NCBI GenBank assembly: GCA_003024175.1
Contig: MDYQ01000229.1
Location: 1-64,000 of the forward strand
DNA length: 64,000 bases
Direction: 5' to 3'
Source of the DNA: Planoprotostelium fungivorum
Taxonomy: Eukaryota > Evosea > Variosea > Cavosteliida > Cavosteliaceae
The translations under genes were made by a program, and so were the position numbers. Positions 11,284-22,797 of this stretch are shown here, in pieces (position 1 is the first letter of the stretch; every line of letters starts with the position of its first letter). A model generated the notes under the pieces. The model was not told the origin of the DNA and did not search any database. It was given only the letters and a program-made list of their open reading frames with translations.

Positions 11284-11626
11284 TTTTTGAAGATTTACAT
11301 TCTACTTGATTGTCTCGTCATAATTGTCTTCAGTGAATCGGCGCGGAGTATCATATTGTCGTCGTTAGCGATGGAGTTGGTCTTCTCAGCTGATTTGACA
11401 CTGTTGTAGCAACAACGAAGAGTCCGTGACATCACCTTTCATTCATCTTGCATTTCACATACAGAGGACCTCTTACTTTGTCGTCCTTGACAAAAAAAAG
11501 GATGAGAAATGCTTTTCTGGCTCCAGGGAAACCGGAATTCCCAGTAATTTTTACAATCTTGAGGAGTAAACACGAACAAGAGGAGCATCGCAAACAGATC
11601 ACGAGGCGAGGGAGCTCGTGCGAGAG
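11284..11626. other. Spacer after the element copy
   Basis: About 340 bases with no supported exon. It is the 5' flank of the small gene at 11627. Confidence 0.3.
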
Positions 11627-11818
11627 ATGTCAGACACACCGGAGACAAAGAGGGTGGAAGACCTGAGATCGATGACCCCGGATCAACCGAGGAAGAATTC
11701 TCTGAAGAGGGCGACGCCGTTTGTCTTTACTCCCAACATGAGCTGCGACGAACGCATCAAGATCATCTGCAATCCTTCAGGGAGTCCATCAACGGAGAGG
11801 AGAAAGGGAAGAGTTTAA
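11627..11818 (+). CDS. Small basic protein, paralogue of the ORF at 14356-14583
   Basis: A single open frame of 63 residues, MSDTPETKRVEDLRS to ERRKGRV-stop. Its core, KRATPFVFTPNMSCDERIKI, lines up with RRGTPFDFTAQTSLDERLKI in the minus-strand ORF 2.7 kb away: TPF, F, T, DER and K match at fixed spacing. Two diverged copies keeping the same residues argue that both are coding. No known family is recognised. An upstream exon cannot be excluded. Confidence 0.5.
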   Translation: MSDTPETKRVEDLRSMTPDQPRKNSLKRATPFVFTPNMSCDERIKIICNPSGSPSTERRKGRV

Positions 11819-12236
11819 AGGAAAAGAATGGCGTCGGGAAGATCCATATATGTTGATTCATAAGGAAGGAGGACAACCCAGAGAAGACCCACATTCGACC
11901 CTCTACATATAGAAGAGGAATAGAAACCCATCGGGATTTGTATCGAGATTGTTCAATCGTATTGACAATGGGATATAGACTGACAAAACCAACTTTCATT
12001 CTGAGTTTGATATCACAGTCTACAGGCAACGTGATATCCGATCACAAATCATGGCACGTGAAGATCTCTCGTTCGTTATTAACATCAGCACCTCCGTCGT
12101 GAATACATTCTATCTGTGTGTACAGATCGCTGAACATCGACTCACTTCAGAGCCTTTTGGGCTGTTATTCTTCCTTTTCACAGAACAACGCGAAATTTCT
12201 TCTCCTGTGCACATCTTCCAACCCACAGATGAAACA
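11819..12236. other. Intergenic region
   Basis: About 420 bases, AT-rich, with no supported exon. It is the 5' flank of the gene starting at 12237. Confidence 0.35.
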
Positions 12237-14209
12237 ATGGGAACTCTTTTGAGCAAAGAGACGATAGACACAAGCGTTCAGACTCTGAGCTCTTTCGTTC
12301 CCTCTCTGGGATGGGTGAGCTATCAGGCTCCGACGGAGGATCAAGTGAAAAAAGAGAAGATGGACTGTTTGGTGAGAGAGCTGCGACACTTATTCGATAA
12401 GGAGAATTTGAATGAGCTGCGGGAGGATGATATCCAATTCATAGAGGATGCAACAGAGTTAGACGACGATCTATGCGAAGGTACGTTCTTTTTTTATTAA
12501 GACATCACTGTCCAATTCTCACATTCCACCCTCCGATGACACCAACATAGAGAGTTGGATCGAAATCGACCGATCAGAAGACGATGTCTCATCTTCTGAC
12601 GGAGGAGAACGATTTGTAACATGGTACGATCACTTCTCGCGCCTTCTCATCTTCGCTCGAGTTCTTCCTGATTCAGAAGCTACACCCACGCCTCTGAAAG
12701 ACCATCATGCAGAGAAAGTGGTGCGTCTCAGGTCATCATCACATCCATCAAACACATCACACCCGATGAATTCAATCTTGAAAAGAAGACATTTGATTCA
12801 CCAACTCAGGCCGAATTAGAGAAACAACTCAACGACATGCAAGACATCAAGTTTCAATTGGAGGCGGTGAAACAGCAGTTCCAACAGATTCTCACCGCTT
12901 CTGCTCTACAATCGAGTCGGTTGTACATCGACATCCCCAGCGTGGAGGCTACACCACCATCTACAACCAGCCAAACTCCGATTCCGATGGTGGAGGATGC
13001 ACCTGCTTCGGAGGTGAGCGTTGTAGATGGAATTTCACAGAAATTGATTCTGGTAGGCACCCGTTGCGCCGCCACCACCACCACCGCCAGCTCCTCCTGG
13101 TCCTCAGACAGAGACGAAAGGTGAAGTCGATCATGATCATGACATGGTGCACTTATCGTGTCACTGTCAATCTATCTCCACCTTCACATCATATCCACAT
13201 ACGATCACCAGCACGTGTCATCGCGATCGAATGATCGTCGATCGATCATCATCTCATCATCGATTATCACATCATCTCATCAGCAGCATCACCTCGACTC
13301 ATCTTCCAAGGTCTCCCAAAAATCAGATCTCTCGGCATCATGCTTGTCAGACCCGAAGCGAAAGAGAAAACCAGGGCCGACATCGAGCGTGAGGTCAAGG
13401 TGACCCTCTCGTCGTTCGAATTTCAAATTCTGAATTTCCCGCCAGTCTCTCATCGATGACAGCGACATCATCAACATCAACAAACCGAGAGCGCTCGATA
13501 ATTTCCTCAGACTGTTTCCCGCCAATTCGGTGGCCCACACGAGGGTACTAGAGAGGATGCTGACGGACTACTCCTTCTTAATTCGACAGCTGCCCCTGCA
13601 GCCTCAGACGTGTTACAAGAGATTTAAATTGTGGGAGGATCAATTGTTCAAGAGGGTGAGGGCGTTGTAGATGGAGTTTTATTCGGATAAAATCGAATAA
13701 CAAGGGTGGCAGGTGGAGCAAGAGGAGGGGAAGGATAAAGTCACGGCACTGAGGAAGAAGAAGGCCATACAGATCGAAAAGTTGAACACGTCGAACGAGA
13801 TCAGAGAGGAGGTGATCGCATCATCGTATGCACACCATCACCACATCATCGTATGCACACCATCACCACATCATCGTATGCACACCATCACCACATCATC
13901 GTATGCACACCATCACATCATGCATCGTATACCACCACATCATCGCGTTGTCTACCATGATCGCATCGGAATGATCATCTCGAGATCCTCTTCTCACAGA
14001 ATGATTAGGTATCACGCACCATCCAATTCTTAGCCAACGAGAGGAAGAAAGAAGCGGAGAGAGAGAAAGAGAAGGCGAGGGGCAAGCTGATGAACAGCAT
14101 GGTCGGGGAGTTGAAAGACAAACTGGTCGAAGTAAAACAGAAAGACCAACTTCAACAAGCACAGAAGGAATTAGAGAACATAGAATCCACGGAGATCGTC
14201 ATCGAATAA
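12237..14209 (+). CDS. Probable N-myristoylated protein with Pro-rich linker and coiled coil
   Basis: It starts MGTLLSKETIDTS, which fits an N-myristoylation signal (Gly2, Ser6), suggesting membrane attachment. An acidic region follows (DIQFIEDATELDDDL), then a coiled coil (QAELEKQLNDMQDIKFQLEA), a Ser/Thr/Pro linker and a polyproline run of seven prolines (about 13055-13105) that could bind profilin or SH3 domains. Next is a folded part (KIRSLGIMLVRPEAKEKTRA; ALDNFLRLFPANSVAHTRVL; YSFLIRQLPLQPQTCYKRF). The end is a long basic/acidic coiled coil finishing STEIVIE-stop at 14209, where AATAAA overlaps the stop. Proline run then helical domain recalls formins, but FH2 motifs were not seen. Introns at 13019 and 13663 carry CGTTGTAGATGGA just after the donor; an exon at 12959 carries the complement. 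Confidence 0.65.
13820..13920 (+). repeat. 25-bp tandem repeat inside an intron
   Basis: About four head-to-tail copies of a unit reading ATCATCGTATGCACACCATC plus ACCAC, with a degenerate fifth, lie in the intron of the gene at 12237-14209. Copies are almost identical, so the array is young or homogenised. Confidence 0.9.
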
Positions 14210-14355
14210 AAAGATGGAAAATGATGAATCTGTCGTGTGGGTTTGGAGGGTCCTTAACAATGAAGAAGGTGTCCGTCGTGCATTTCACCAGATGAAATGT
14301 GTCGCATTCGTGGATAGAATGCCGATCGATTGTTACAACATCGTCTATTGGTGGA

Positions 14356-14583
14356 TCAATCCTTCCAGATCTTGAGCTTCTTCTCTGTGTGCTGGTGTCC
14401 ATCTTTCGTAAGATCCCGTCTCGAATGAAGACTGCCTCTGACCGCCCGATCCACCACGTCGTATGACGTTAAGATCTTGAGTCGCTCGTCTAAAGATGTC
14501 TGTGCGGTGAAGTCGAATGGTGTCCCCCTCCTGATCTGCTTCCTGTCTTCACAGACTCTCCCGGATGCCCCCTCCACGATCAT
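14356..14583 (-). CDS. Small protein, paralogue of the one at 11627
   Basis: The frame starts MIVEGASGRVCEDRKQ and ends KKLKIWKD-stop. Its core, RRGTPFDFTAQTSLDERLKI, matches the core of the 11627 protein at the same spacing. The C-terminal half is basic and differs. An upstream exon is possible. Function unknown; coding status rests on the paralogy. Confidence 0.5.
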   Translation of the reverse strand: MIVEGASGRVCEDRKQIRRGTPFDFTAQTSLDERLKILTSYDVVDRAVRGSLHSRRDLTKDGHQHTEKKLKIWKD

Positions 14584-14752
14584 CAGAACGCCGGTCAGCT
14601 GACGGTTCGGGGGCCAGGCTTTCCTCTGTGTGGACGCGAAAGTTTTTATGTTGGGAGAAGCTCAGGTTGCTGTCAAGCTCTGTCTGGAGCATTGAACGGA
14701 GCCCCAAGAAACACAAATAGACAGCATCGGATTTAGAAGGGAGTATTGCAGT

Positions 14753-14878
14753 TTACCCGATCCCTATAATACCACAGAACAGGCTTGCAAGACACGTCAC
14801 AATGAGATGAGCCTTTATTGCGAAATAGTCCATGGATTCGCTGGATTCTTCCTGTAAATTCTTTGGTTGGTTGTTCAT
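14753..14878 (-). CDS. Possible short single-TM protein or first exon
   Basis: ATG at 14878 opens MNNQPKNLQEESSESMDYFA, followed by one hydrophobic stretch (HLIVTCLASLFCGIIGIG) and a stop just after GG, or a GTAAAC donor at the same place. The layout vaguely recalls CD225/dispanin proteins but is too short to assign. It may be the first exon of the gene downstream. Confidence 0.25.
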   Translation of the reverse strand: MNNQPKNLQEESSESMDYFAIKAHLIVTCLASLFCGIIGIG

Positions 14879-15072
14879 CTTCATACTGGAAGATTTTCAA
14901 TGTGCTTTTGTGAGAGCTCTTCAGTCTAACAGCTTAGGTCTGTCGTGTGGATAATGTGTGAGGCTTTAATGTTTTCAAAGGCTTCATCGACAAACGACAT
15001 ACGCGAAAGGCACGCTCCATCAAATGAACAATACGAGAGAAAAGTACAAGTTGACACAGAGATGAACCTTCA

Positions 15073-18000
15073 TCATATCTTCACGAAACTGTACGACACT
15101 TCCGCTTCGGTCTCGGAAGATCGAGTGTGGTCAGGCATCTGTTGCACCCCCATGGCATCCGTCCTCCGTGATAGCTTCTTTGCAACGTCCCACAGCTTGG
15201 GTCTGTCTTGCGGAGACGTCTGTGTGCAGTCTAACACCAACGCCTTCAGCATGGAATCCACATCGCCTTTGATATCCATAGCCGTGTTGTGCTTCAACAT
15301 CGTCGACCTCATCTGCTGACGTTCAGACATCAACGTCAGAGACTGCACGTGTCTACCTGATGGGAGACTTCTTCTCCATATATCATGGTCCACAAGAGCA
15401 GACCGAAGCTGTAGACGTCGCAGGGGAAATCATACACTTGTCCTTGCGTCACTTCGGGTGCCTGAGAGGATCAGATCAGCATCACCAGATGAGATGATCA
15501 GAGCAGATGATCTCACCGTGTGTGAGCCGATAGAATGTTTCTGTGCCTTCTCTCCCTCTTTCACGCACATTCCAAAGTTTCCTATCTTCGCCACCACAGC
15601 ACCGCCAGATGTGGATAAGAGGACCTACGGTGAGTGAACATCAATATCGATGCTTATCTCTTCTCACGCTTCTAGATGTGACTTGGGTGTGGATGATACC
15701 TATCTCTGCGACGTAATTAAGACCTTTGGCAACGTTCTCCCCTCTGTCTACTGTCAGGATATCGAATGTAATCACACTCACATATTCAGCGCGAATTGTA
15801 GATCGAGTTTTCCGTGGATTATGAGGTAGCTGTGCAGATTCCTCTGGTTCATCCATTCTGTCACAAGATATCCCTCTGTTCATTCTGTTACATAAAACAA
15901 CAGAATGAAATTCACCAGATAGAACTTGTCCCAGATATTGCTCCACCTGTGGATGATGCAGCGACTGGCACTCTTCAGTCATCTTACATCATCCATTCTT
16001 TTCACCCTCAAGTTTGTCGCCTCTCTTACTAGTCTCTGTGTGCTCTTCTGATCTCTTTCGTACTTCTTCACTCTCACTGTACTGATTCCGTCGCACTCTG
16101 CCTTCCAGTACTGCACTCCTCCCTCTTCGTATTCCATGTCGATCAGCTTGAGTCTGTTCTTCATACCTTCTTCATCTCCATTCATTGTCACCAAGGCCAC
16201 GATGTTTTCATCCTATCGTCTGCGTCAGATTTCACCTCTGTGGCTCTCGTTCACCTTTCTCCTCTTGACTTTTCTCATGACGATGAAGATGAGCGCAGCG
16301 ATGATCGCGATGATGAAGACACCACCAGCTACCACGCAGGCCGTGATAATGACACGATTGTCTGACTTCTTATCTGCGGCCTGTGGATCACCTGATACCT
16401 CGTTCTTGCTTGGAAAGACACCGATGGTGAAGTTGGTCAGCTGCGAGCGTGAGTGTCGTCTCACACTTCTCACTCACGTGAACGCACTGACACACTGCAA
16501 ACTGCCTCTCGTCGACGTGCAGTACGCATCCATCGCGTGACCAACCCTTTCTCGTCTCGTTCCACCACAGACACTGCAGATCTGACGTCTCATCAGAAGG
16601 CGAACGAGTGGCAGGTGAAGTCACCGGAGATGTTGAGAGAAGAGACGGGACCGATTGTGATGTTGATGGTCTCTCTCAGGTTTTCGATGGTCAACAGCTG
16701 ACCGGAAGCGTTGTAGATGCTCAGTCCAACGATATTTCCAACGCTGAAGAGACGTCAGCTCTTCGTGTGGATGTAGAACTCACGTGGTCTGTGTGTCTGC
16801 GTTGACGAAAGGATTGAATCCGACGTTTGAAAGACTCAACGAAATCTCTGTGGGATGTCACATCTCGTTCTCACAATCACATAACTCACTGTTCTGTCCC
16901 ACCGCAGAAGGTGGTACATCTGCTGATATCGTCTCATCGATGGACAGAGACATCTTACTCGACGTATTCGTCATCGTTTTCGTCTGAATCATCACGTCCG
17001 TGGTGTTGATGATGAAATTGGGATTTTGTGCCAAGAGGTTCGACGTGACAGCAGAAACGATGGCGGGTACCTTTCGTCTTCAATTTTGAGGTAAGATGAT
17101 TCGACTCACCCGATCACTCTGTCCCACCACGGAGAAGAGATTCTGATGTTTTCAGTGATGGATGGGTGTCAGCCCTCACGTTTCCTTGTGTCACGGTCAA
17201 TTGTACGCTGTTGTTGTACAGCTGGTCTAATATTCCCGCCACATCACAGTTGGGTATGTCCATCTGACAATTGGGTACGGCAGACGTGTAGCAGGGCAGA
17301 CGATTCCCTTGCAATTTACACGTTTGGAATGCAGACGAGCGATCGAGAGCACCGTTATCGATCGAAGAGAACAGGTTGTTACTGAGATCCAGATTGTTGC
17401 TGAGATCCAGATAGGTGCTGAAGTAAGTGCTCAGTTGTGAAGGAATACCACCATTCAATTGATTGTCACTGTCGAATGTCAGAGTGAACCACACGTCCGT
17501 CTCTTCACCTGAGATCGATGTCGGTGATGTAATCGATCGTGTAGCTTTCCAACGGCCAATCACCGCGCAAGTTACAGTCCTACCACTCGTTAGACACTCC
17601 ACATAATGGCGTACTCACGGACATCCCGAGCGTAATGGGAAATTTCCAACCCGATCCAGGTAGAGTTCGGACTTCCGAACCTCCTCGGAATGCCGAGTTG
17701 AGCAGGAGTGTGCTGGGACTGAACGTCAGGAGGGAGCTGAAATTTCCGAAGAAATTGTTGTAGCTCAGATCGAGCGCCCACAGTGTGTTGATCGTGGAGA
17801 CGACGCTCCAGTCTCCCGTGAGAGAATTATCACTGCGACAAGTTGGAATGATTTGTTTACACATCGTAGTTTCACCTGAGGTAGAGGGATCGTAAGTTGG
17901 ACAGCCGTGTGATGTTTTTGGGAAGAGTGGACGTCAGGTTGCAGCCCTATCATTGTCAGATCGTTACAGTCCATCGTTCACACAGAGAGATCGAGGCGAA

Positions 18001-19454
18001 TGAGTGATGTCATCTTCTGAACGTCTGGTGGAATGACTCGAACGTCCGGGGCTCCTCTGAAAGCATACGAGGCGATCAATTCTGTCACTTGGCCAAGGTT
18101 AGAGATGGACCTTATACTTCCGCTGAGATTGTTGTTGTCGACGTGAAACACTGTCAGAGAAGAGAAACTGTGTGTGGGTCAGCTGAAATTCTCATCGTGC
18201 TCCTCCCACTTTGACATATTGGGAAATTGTCCCGTCAGCTGATTATTCGATAGATAGAGTTCCGTGGCACCAGAGGGTGTGAGTGCGTTGACGATGCTTC
18301 CTATGTCCACCCTGATTTGATTACCCGTCAACCAGAGGCGTTGGATGTTCTTCAAGATGGAGGCATTGGGAGCGGCCTGAATGCCACAAGAAGATAGATC
18401 CAACTCTCTCAAATTGGTCAACTGACCGAACCATAGAGGCAGGGGACCCAACGAATTCGCTGTCGATCGTTCAGTATGTTCATGGGTACAATATTCCACC
18501 CACATCTGAGGTACAGCTTGGATACGACGGCAGGACTGTTTGTTGTGTAAGAGGTAAAACCGTTCAACAGATTTCCACTCAGAGATAACGTATCCAATTG
18601 CTGTACAACTGCGTGAGGACTTGTACAATCAGATCTCTCACTGGCAATTTCCAGAAGATAGAAGATGGGAACAGGCCCGTGAACGCGTTGATTGCGAGAT
18701 CGACGTACGTCAGGGATGTGTATTCGAGCAGCGCGGACAAGTCTCCTGTGAACCTACGGACGTCAGGTGTTCTCCTCTCATACGCTTCACCTGTTACTGC
18801 TGAGCGACAGACTCGATATCGTCAGAGGTAATGTACTGGGGATGGTTCCATTCATTGAATTACTACTCGATTCAGCACAAAACACTTTGAGATCTCACAC
18901 CCGAATAGAGTCAAACTCTGCAGGGAGGTCGCTGATAGGTTGGGTATTTCTCCGCTGATGAAATTACCGTACAAGTTCAAGTCGGTCAATTTGGTCAGAC
19001 GATTGAGTGTCGTGGGGAGCGTCCCTCGTAGATTGCAATTGTTCATGGTGATGGATGTCAAGTTGATGAGGTTTCCTGTCAGACGTGAGAAGTCGAAGGA
19101 GATCCGCACACATACCGATGGACGGGGAGAGGAATGCAGAGCTGGAACTCATCAACGTGCCACTATATATGATGGAACTCGGATAACCGTTGTTGTTGCA
19201 AGAGACACCGTAAAAGTCTGTGGCATTGCAAGGCTGATGGTGTCGATCATTAGAATCACATTCACCGACTCACGTTCGTCCCCCGGTAATAATTGGTAGA
19301 ACCTGAAGAGATAATGTGAGGAAGCGATCGAAATGAGACCCACGTTACCTCCGACTGCATTCCAGACATCTTTCAGGCTCGACACTACATCGGATGAAGC
19401 CGACGAGAAGAATAGCACCAGTAAGACGATGCACGTCTTCCACAGCGGAGCCAT
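15073..19454 (-). CDS. LRR receptor with single TM helix and kinase-like domain lacking catalytic residues
   Basis: Start MAPLWKTCIVLLVLFFSSAS (signal peptide) at 19454; stop at 15073. The outer part has many leucine-rich repeats of the plant/amoeba type (LTKLTDLNLYGNFISGEIPN; LTNLRELDLSSCGIQA; ATELYLSNNQLTGQFPN). A TM helix (ITACVVAGGVFIIAIIAALI) and a basic stop-transfer (MRKVKRRK) follow. The inner part reads as a kinase fold with VRVKKYERD (VAIK-like Lys), LVTEWMNQRNLHSYL and GLNYVAEIGIIH. It then has HTQVTSRSV where HRDLKxxNV is expected and KIGNFGM where DFG is expected; APEVTQGQVYDFPCDVYSFG follows normally. Both catalytic aspartates and the metal-binding Asn are gone, so it is probably a pseudokinase receptor that signals by scaffolding or ATP binding. 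Over 15 short introns; ends may shift slightly. Confidence 0.8.
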
Positions 19455-19859
19455 CTTCTCTTCGTTGCTCGAAATCTACGATTATGAAGTGCGGTTATTT
19501 TAATCTGGCGCTGCGAGAATGAGAGGCCTGCCATTCTTGAGGGCTCGTGCACCCACAAACTTGTCCAAAGCACAAGTGAGAGATTCTAGCCGTAGTAGAT
19601 CCACATCTGGAGGGAGAGGTAGGTCTGATGACAAACGGTGAAATACGGTTTCTCGGAGGATTCAATTCACCAGAACGACGGTCAGGAGAACACGATCGTG
19701 AGACACCATTGGTCGGTGATTGTTCACAACGATCGTCTGTGTCCATCCTGAAAGAACCATCACCTGTGTGAGAGACACTTGACGTCACTACAATCGAAGC
19801 GGAGGAGAAACGATGTTGTTTAATGATGTCAAATTTATTTGGTACACAACCACACCGAT
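19455..19859. other. Spacer between BAR-SH3 and LRR receptor genes
   Basis: About 400 bases with the 3' end of the BAR-SH3 gene (an AATAAA on the minus strand was not clearly seen) and the 5' flank of the receptor. No supported exon. Confidence 0.35.
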
Positions 19860-21479
19860 TTACGTATACTGCACGTAGCTGGAAGGGAAGACACCTGTCT
19901 TTGTTAGAGTCCATCATCGCGATGATCATCATCTCACCGCTTCTACCGTTGCAAGTGCCACTCATCCATCCACTACCATCATCCTCTGCGGTGAGCTCAA
20001 TGTAATCTCCCTCGTAGAAGGGAAGGTCTGGTGCGTCTCAGAAAAAAACATTAAAATAAAATAAAATCACCTCCGTCTTGTTGACCATCGTAACTGTAGA
20101 GAGCCACGACGGTACCAAAAGAGTTTTCGTTCGAGTAAGAGTGGTCCGTTGTAGAGGAGTAAGAAGCGAAGGGAGGGGGAGGTGGTGAGCTCTGGCTGCT
20201 GCTTGCACCAACTGTCATCTCATCAGAAAAAGTTTAATCCAAATGAAGAAGTCTTAATTGAATGTGACTTACGTCGAGGAGAGTATGTGTTCAGATCCTC
20301 AGAGTAAGAGTCGTTGTAGCTGATGAGGTCAGAAATAAAACGAAATGAATTCGCTCACTTGTCATCTGCTTGGACGGCAACAAATGTTCTCTGTGCGTCT
20401 GTCACCAGCTCTTGGATCTCTGAATCGTGTGAGAAATGGAAGAAATAAAATTAAACAAAATAAAATGACTGACTGTCTGGAATAGTTGCCTGGGCACCGG
20501 CCAGAGCCTTGAGAGGGTCGAGCAGTGATCCGATCTACAACGAATGAGCTGGGGCCACACTCTGATTCAGCCCTCTCACCTTGGCTGACGCCTCGTTGTG
20601 AAGGGCGTTATCGTGGGTCATCAGCGTATCTGAAATCTATGAGAAATTGCACGCAACACCAAAAACTCACAGAAATTTCCAAGCAGAGTACAGTTCTTCT
20701 TACGATCGATGACTACCACCTACACTCGTCAGAATGTGGCTGGTTGTAGATCGTCGCATTTCGATGAGACTCACGTGCTTGAGGCGATCTGATTTGATGT
20801 TCTCTCCCTCCTTGATCTTGTCATTCAAGTCTTGGATGGACTGATGTCTGAGTCAGAATGGCGATGGGTGCAAGATGTTCGCGTCACCTGCTGGAGGGCA
20901 GCTGCGCCCTTCTTTCCTGCCTTCTTCGTCTGTTGTTCTGCCTTGTCGATCTGTGCCTTGACGGCTCCTCTCACTTTCTTGTAATCGGATTCAAATTGCT
21001 GGACGTTATGAGATGATGGTTCACATTTTCTAAAGAGATTTTACAACTCACGTCGATTTCCATTCGGTCTCCCTTCTCCGTTCTTCCAATGTAGAGAGCA
21101 ATCTCTTCTTGGAGAGAGCGAGCCTATGGTGTACGTCGGTGTATGTTCTAATCTACGTCCAAGATACACTCACCAGGACGGCCTGCTTTCCGGCCTCCGT
21201 GTTGATTACATCGGCTACCTTCTGGTATCCATCTCCAATGTCTCCTCCCTGCTGTTGTCCAATGTTGTTCAGTGCAGTCACCAATGCGAGCTCGGATTCG
21301 ACTAATTTGGCATACTGTTTGGAGACAACGAGCGCTGCCTTCTGCAATTCGAGCATCAACAGAGTCGAGTTTCTCGCTTTCTGATAGAAAATGAGAATGC
21401 ATAACCATCTCGCATTCTATACCTGCACGCATGCGAACGTGGCCTCCGTCTTGGGGTCGAGCTTCTTAACTGAACTCAT
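19860..21479 (-). CDS. BAR-like coiled-coil protein with C-terminal SH3 domain
   Basis: Starts MSSVKKLDPKTEATFACVQ (ATG 21479). The N-terminal two thirds is helical: LVVSKQYAKLVESELALVTA, NNIGQQQGGDIGDGYQKVAD, LQEEIALYIGRTEKGDRMEI, FESDYKKVRGAVKAQIDKAE and IQDLNDKIKEGENIKSDRL. Length and pattern fit a BAR-superfamily dimer that bends membrane. A Ser/Pro/Tyr linker follows, then a clear SH3 domain: VVALYSYDGQQDG, DLPFYEGDYIELTAEDDGSG, WMSGTCNGRSGVFPSSYVQY. It ends YT-stop at 19860. Such proteins link membrane curvature to actin through proline-rich partners; the proline-rich protein at 12237 is one conceivable partner, though nothing here shows it. About ten introns; the one ending at 20541 has CGTTGTAG|AT as its acceptor. 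Exact BAR subclass not resolved. Confidence 0.8.
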
Positions 21480-21834
21480 TTCGGAAGAGGATGAGGGTGG
21501 AAGAGAAATAACCTCTATAGAGCTGACAGTTCTCCTCTACAACACTGAAAATGCTCATTTTTTCAATCGATCTCTCTATGCACAGACAAGTTTGCCCTAG
21601 GGTGAGTAGAACGAGAAGAAATCACATCTAAAATCGCCACACACCACACACCAACACGATCACATCATGAAACCTCCAGAAGCATTTCTGTACAACGACC
21701 TCGATCTTTATCTTCAAACCAGATCGTCTCCACTGATCGTGCCCCTCCTTACCCTTAAGAAGTGCAAGTGAGGAATGAACGGGCTGACCCAGAATCTGCA
21801 TCTTTCTTCAGAGTCGAACGATGCACCTCTCTTC

Positions 21835-22419
21835 TCACTTGTGAGAAGCGATGGCGATGATGGAACCCAACAGAGTCCCCAGACTGACCTCAGCCACACG
21901 GTGGTATCCGAGATAGATTCTAGATATACACACGAGGACACTCCAACTGCATGCGACTATGTTCTCGTCACTGGATCGTAATGGTGATGTCTTTGCATAC
22001 CTCCCACTCTGGCTCTCCCCAGATAACTGTTGTCAGAGCGCCAGAGGATGAAGAGGTAGGTAGCCGTGAAGACAGTGACTTGTGCGTGGCCGCTAGGCAT
22101 AGAAGGATCGGTTCCCCCACATTCGATGTATATTCTATCCCAATGGAACAGGTACTGCACTCGATGTTCGGCATCGATGCGTATAGAGGATGTGAATCAC
22201 CTTGAGGACGAAACATACGGACAGATTGAAGATCATGGAGAGTCCGAATCGTAATGCCTCTTTGTTACCAGATAGAGCTATGAAGATGAAGGCCGAGAAG
22301 ACAAAGATTTCCACCGTGATCGTGATACATGACCAGAAGGTGAAGGCCCAGAGAGGTATATCTGGATGTGCACATACGGAGATGATACTCTGTATCGCAA
22401 TGGCCCCTGCCGATCCCAT
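21835..22419 (-). CDS. PAP2-superfamily phosphatase, dolichyl-diphosphatase-like
   Basis: It starts MGSAGAIAIQSIISVCAHPD and is a multi-pass membrane protein. The PAP2 signature is visible: FVLKYLFHWDRIYIECG, then DPSMPSGHAQVTVFTATYLF (PSGH with catalytic His) and SRIYLGYHRVAEVSLGTLLG (SRxxxxxH with the second His). The last motif resembles dolichyl-diphosphate phosphatases, which recycle the lipid carrier in the ER lumen, but other PAP2 lipid phosphatases fit as well. The final acidic position of SRxxxxxHxxxD is Glu here. Three introns were traced. The 3' end is uncertain: a stop lies at 21835, or a further donor there leads to a basic tail. Confidence 0.75.
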
Positions 22420-22620
22420 TGTTTGGAAATTAAATGCGAATGAATAATGTTGGGATGCAACTTGGGAAGGTAGAAAAGACTTTCGATTTTGACTGCTTTA
22501 TATCTTGTTTCTTCGAGCTCCTAGAGGAGCCAACCAGATGGCTCTCCTCTGGGGTGGTCGGCCGAGTGATATGGGCTTTTCTTCGTCTTTTTCTCTTCTC
22601 TCCCTGGCTATCTCATCTTC

Positions 22621-22797
22621 TTATGGCTGTGGGGTGTCGATGCGGTATCTTGAGAAGAACTTCTCGCTCATACTCTGATTCTCTCTTCTCAGTTGATCTG
22701 CAATGTCTTGTGTGGCCAGAGGATCGTAGTTGAAGAGTCTCCTTCTCACCGAGAGGGGTGATCTCTCTCCAGAAATGGGTGCTTGTTTGTTGGTCAT
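22621..22797 (-). CDS. 58-residue protein resembling the Cip/Kip CDK-inhibitor domain
   Basis: The frame starts MTNKQAPISGERSPLSVRRR and ends RYRIDTPQP-stop. It contains RRRLFNYDPL followed about 30 residues later by FFSRYRIDTP. In p27-type inhibitors RNLFG (cyclin docking, RxLF) is followed about 28 residues later by WNFDF and a KPL end (kinase binding); plant KRPs have FIEKYNFD near their end. The spacing and the Ser-Pro upstream of the motif fit, but Trp is Tyr and the second Phe is Ile. It could be the last exon of a longer gene, as an upstream in-frame stretch without ATG exists. An E2F-like site lies about 80 bases upstream. Coding likely, function inferred. Confidence 0.45.
   Translation of the reverse strand: MTNKQAPISGERSPLSVRRRLFNYDPLATQDIADQLRRENQSMSEKFFSRYRIDTPQP

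Noticed and set aside
13820-13925. Regular repeats that might suggest a CRISPR array
   Set aside because: Units are directly adjacent with no unique spacers and lie in a spliceosomal intron of a eukaryotic gene; it is a plain tandem repeat.
12237-14209. Formin identity for the proline-rich coiled-coil protein
   Set aside because: A proline run precedes a helical region, but the FH2 signature was not found and the total length is too short.
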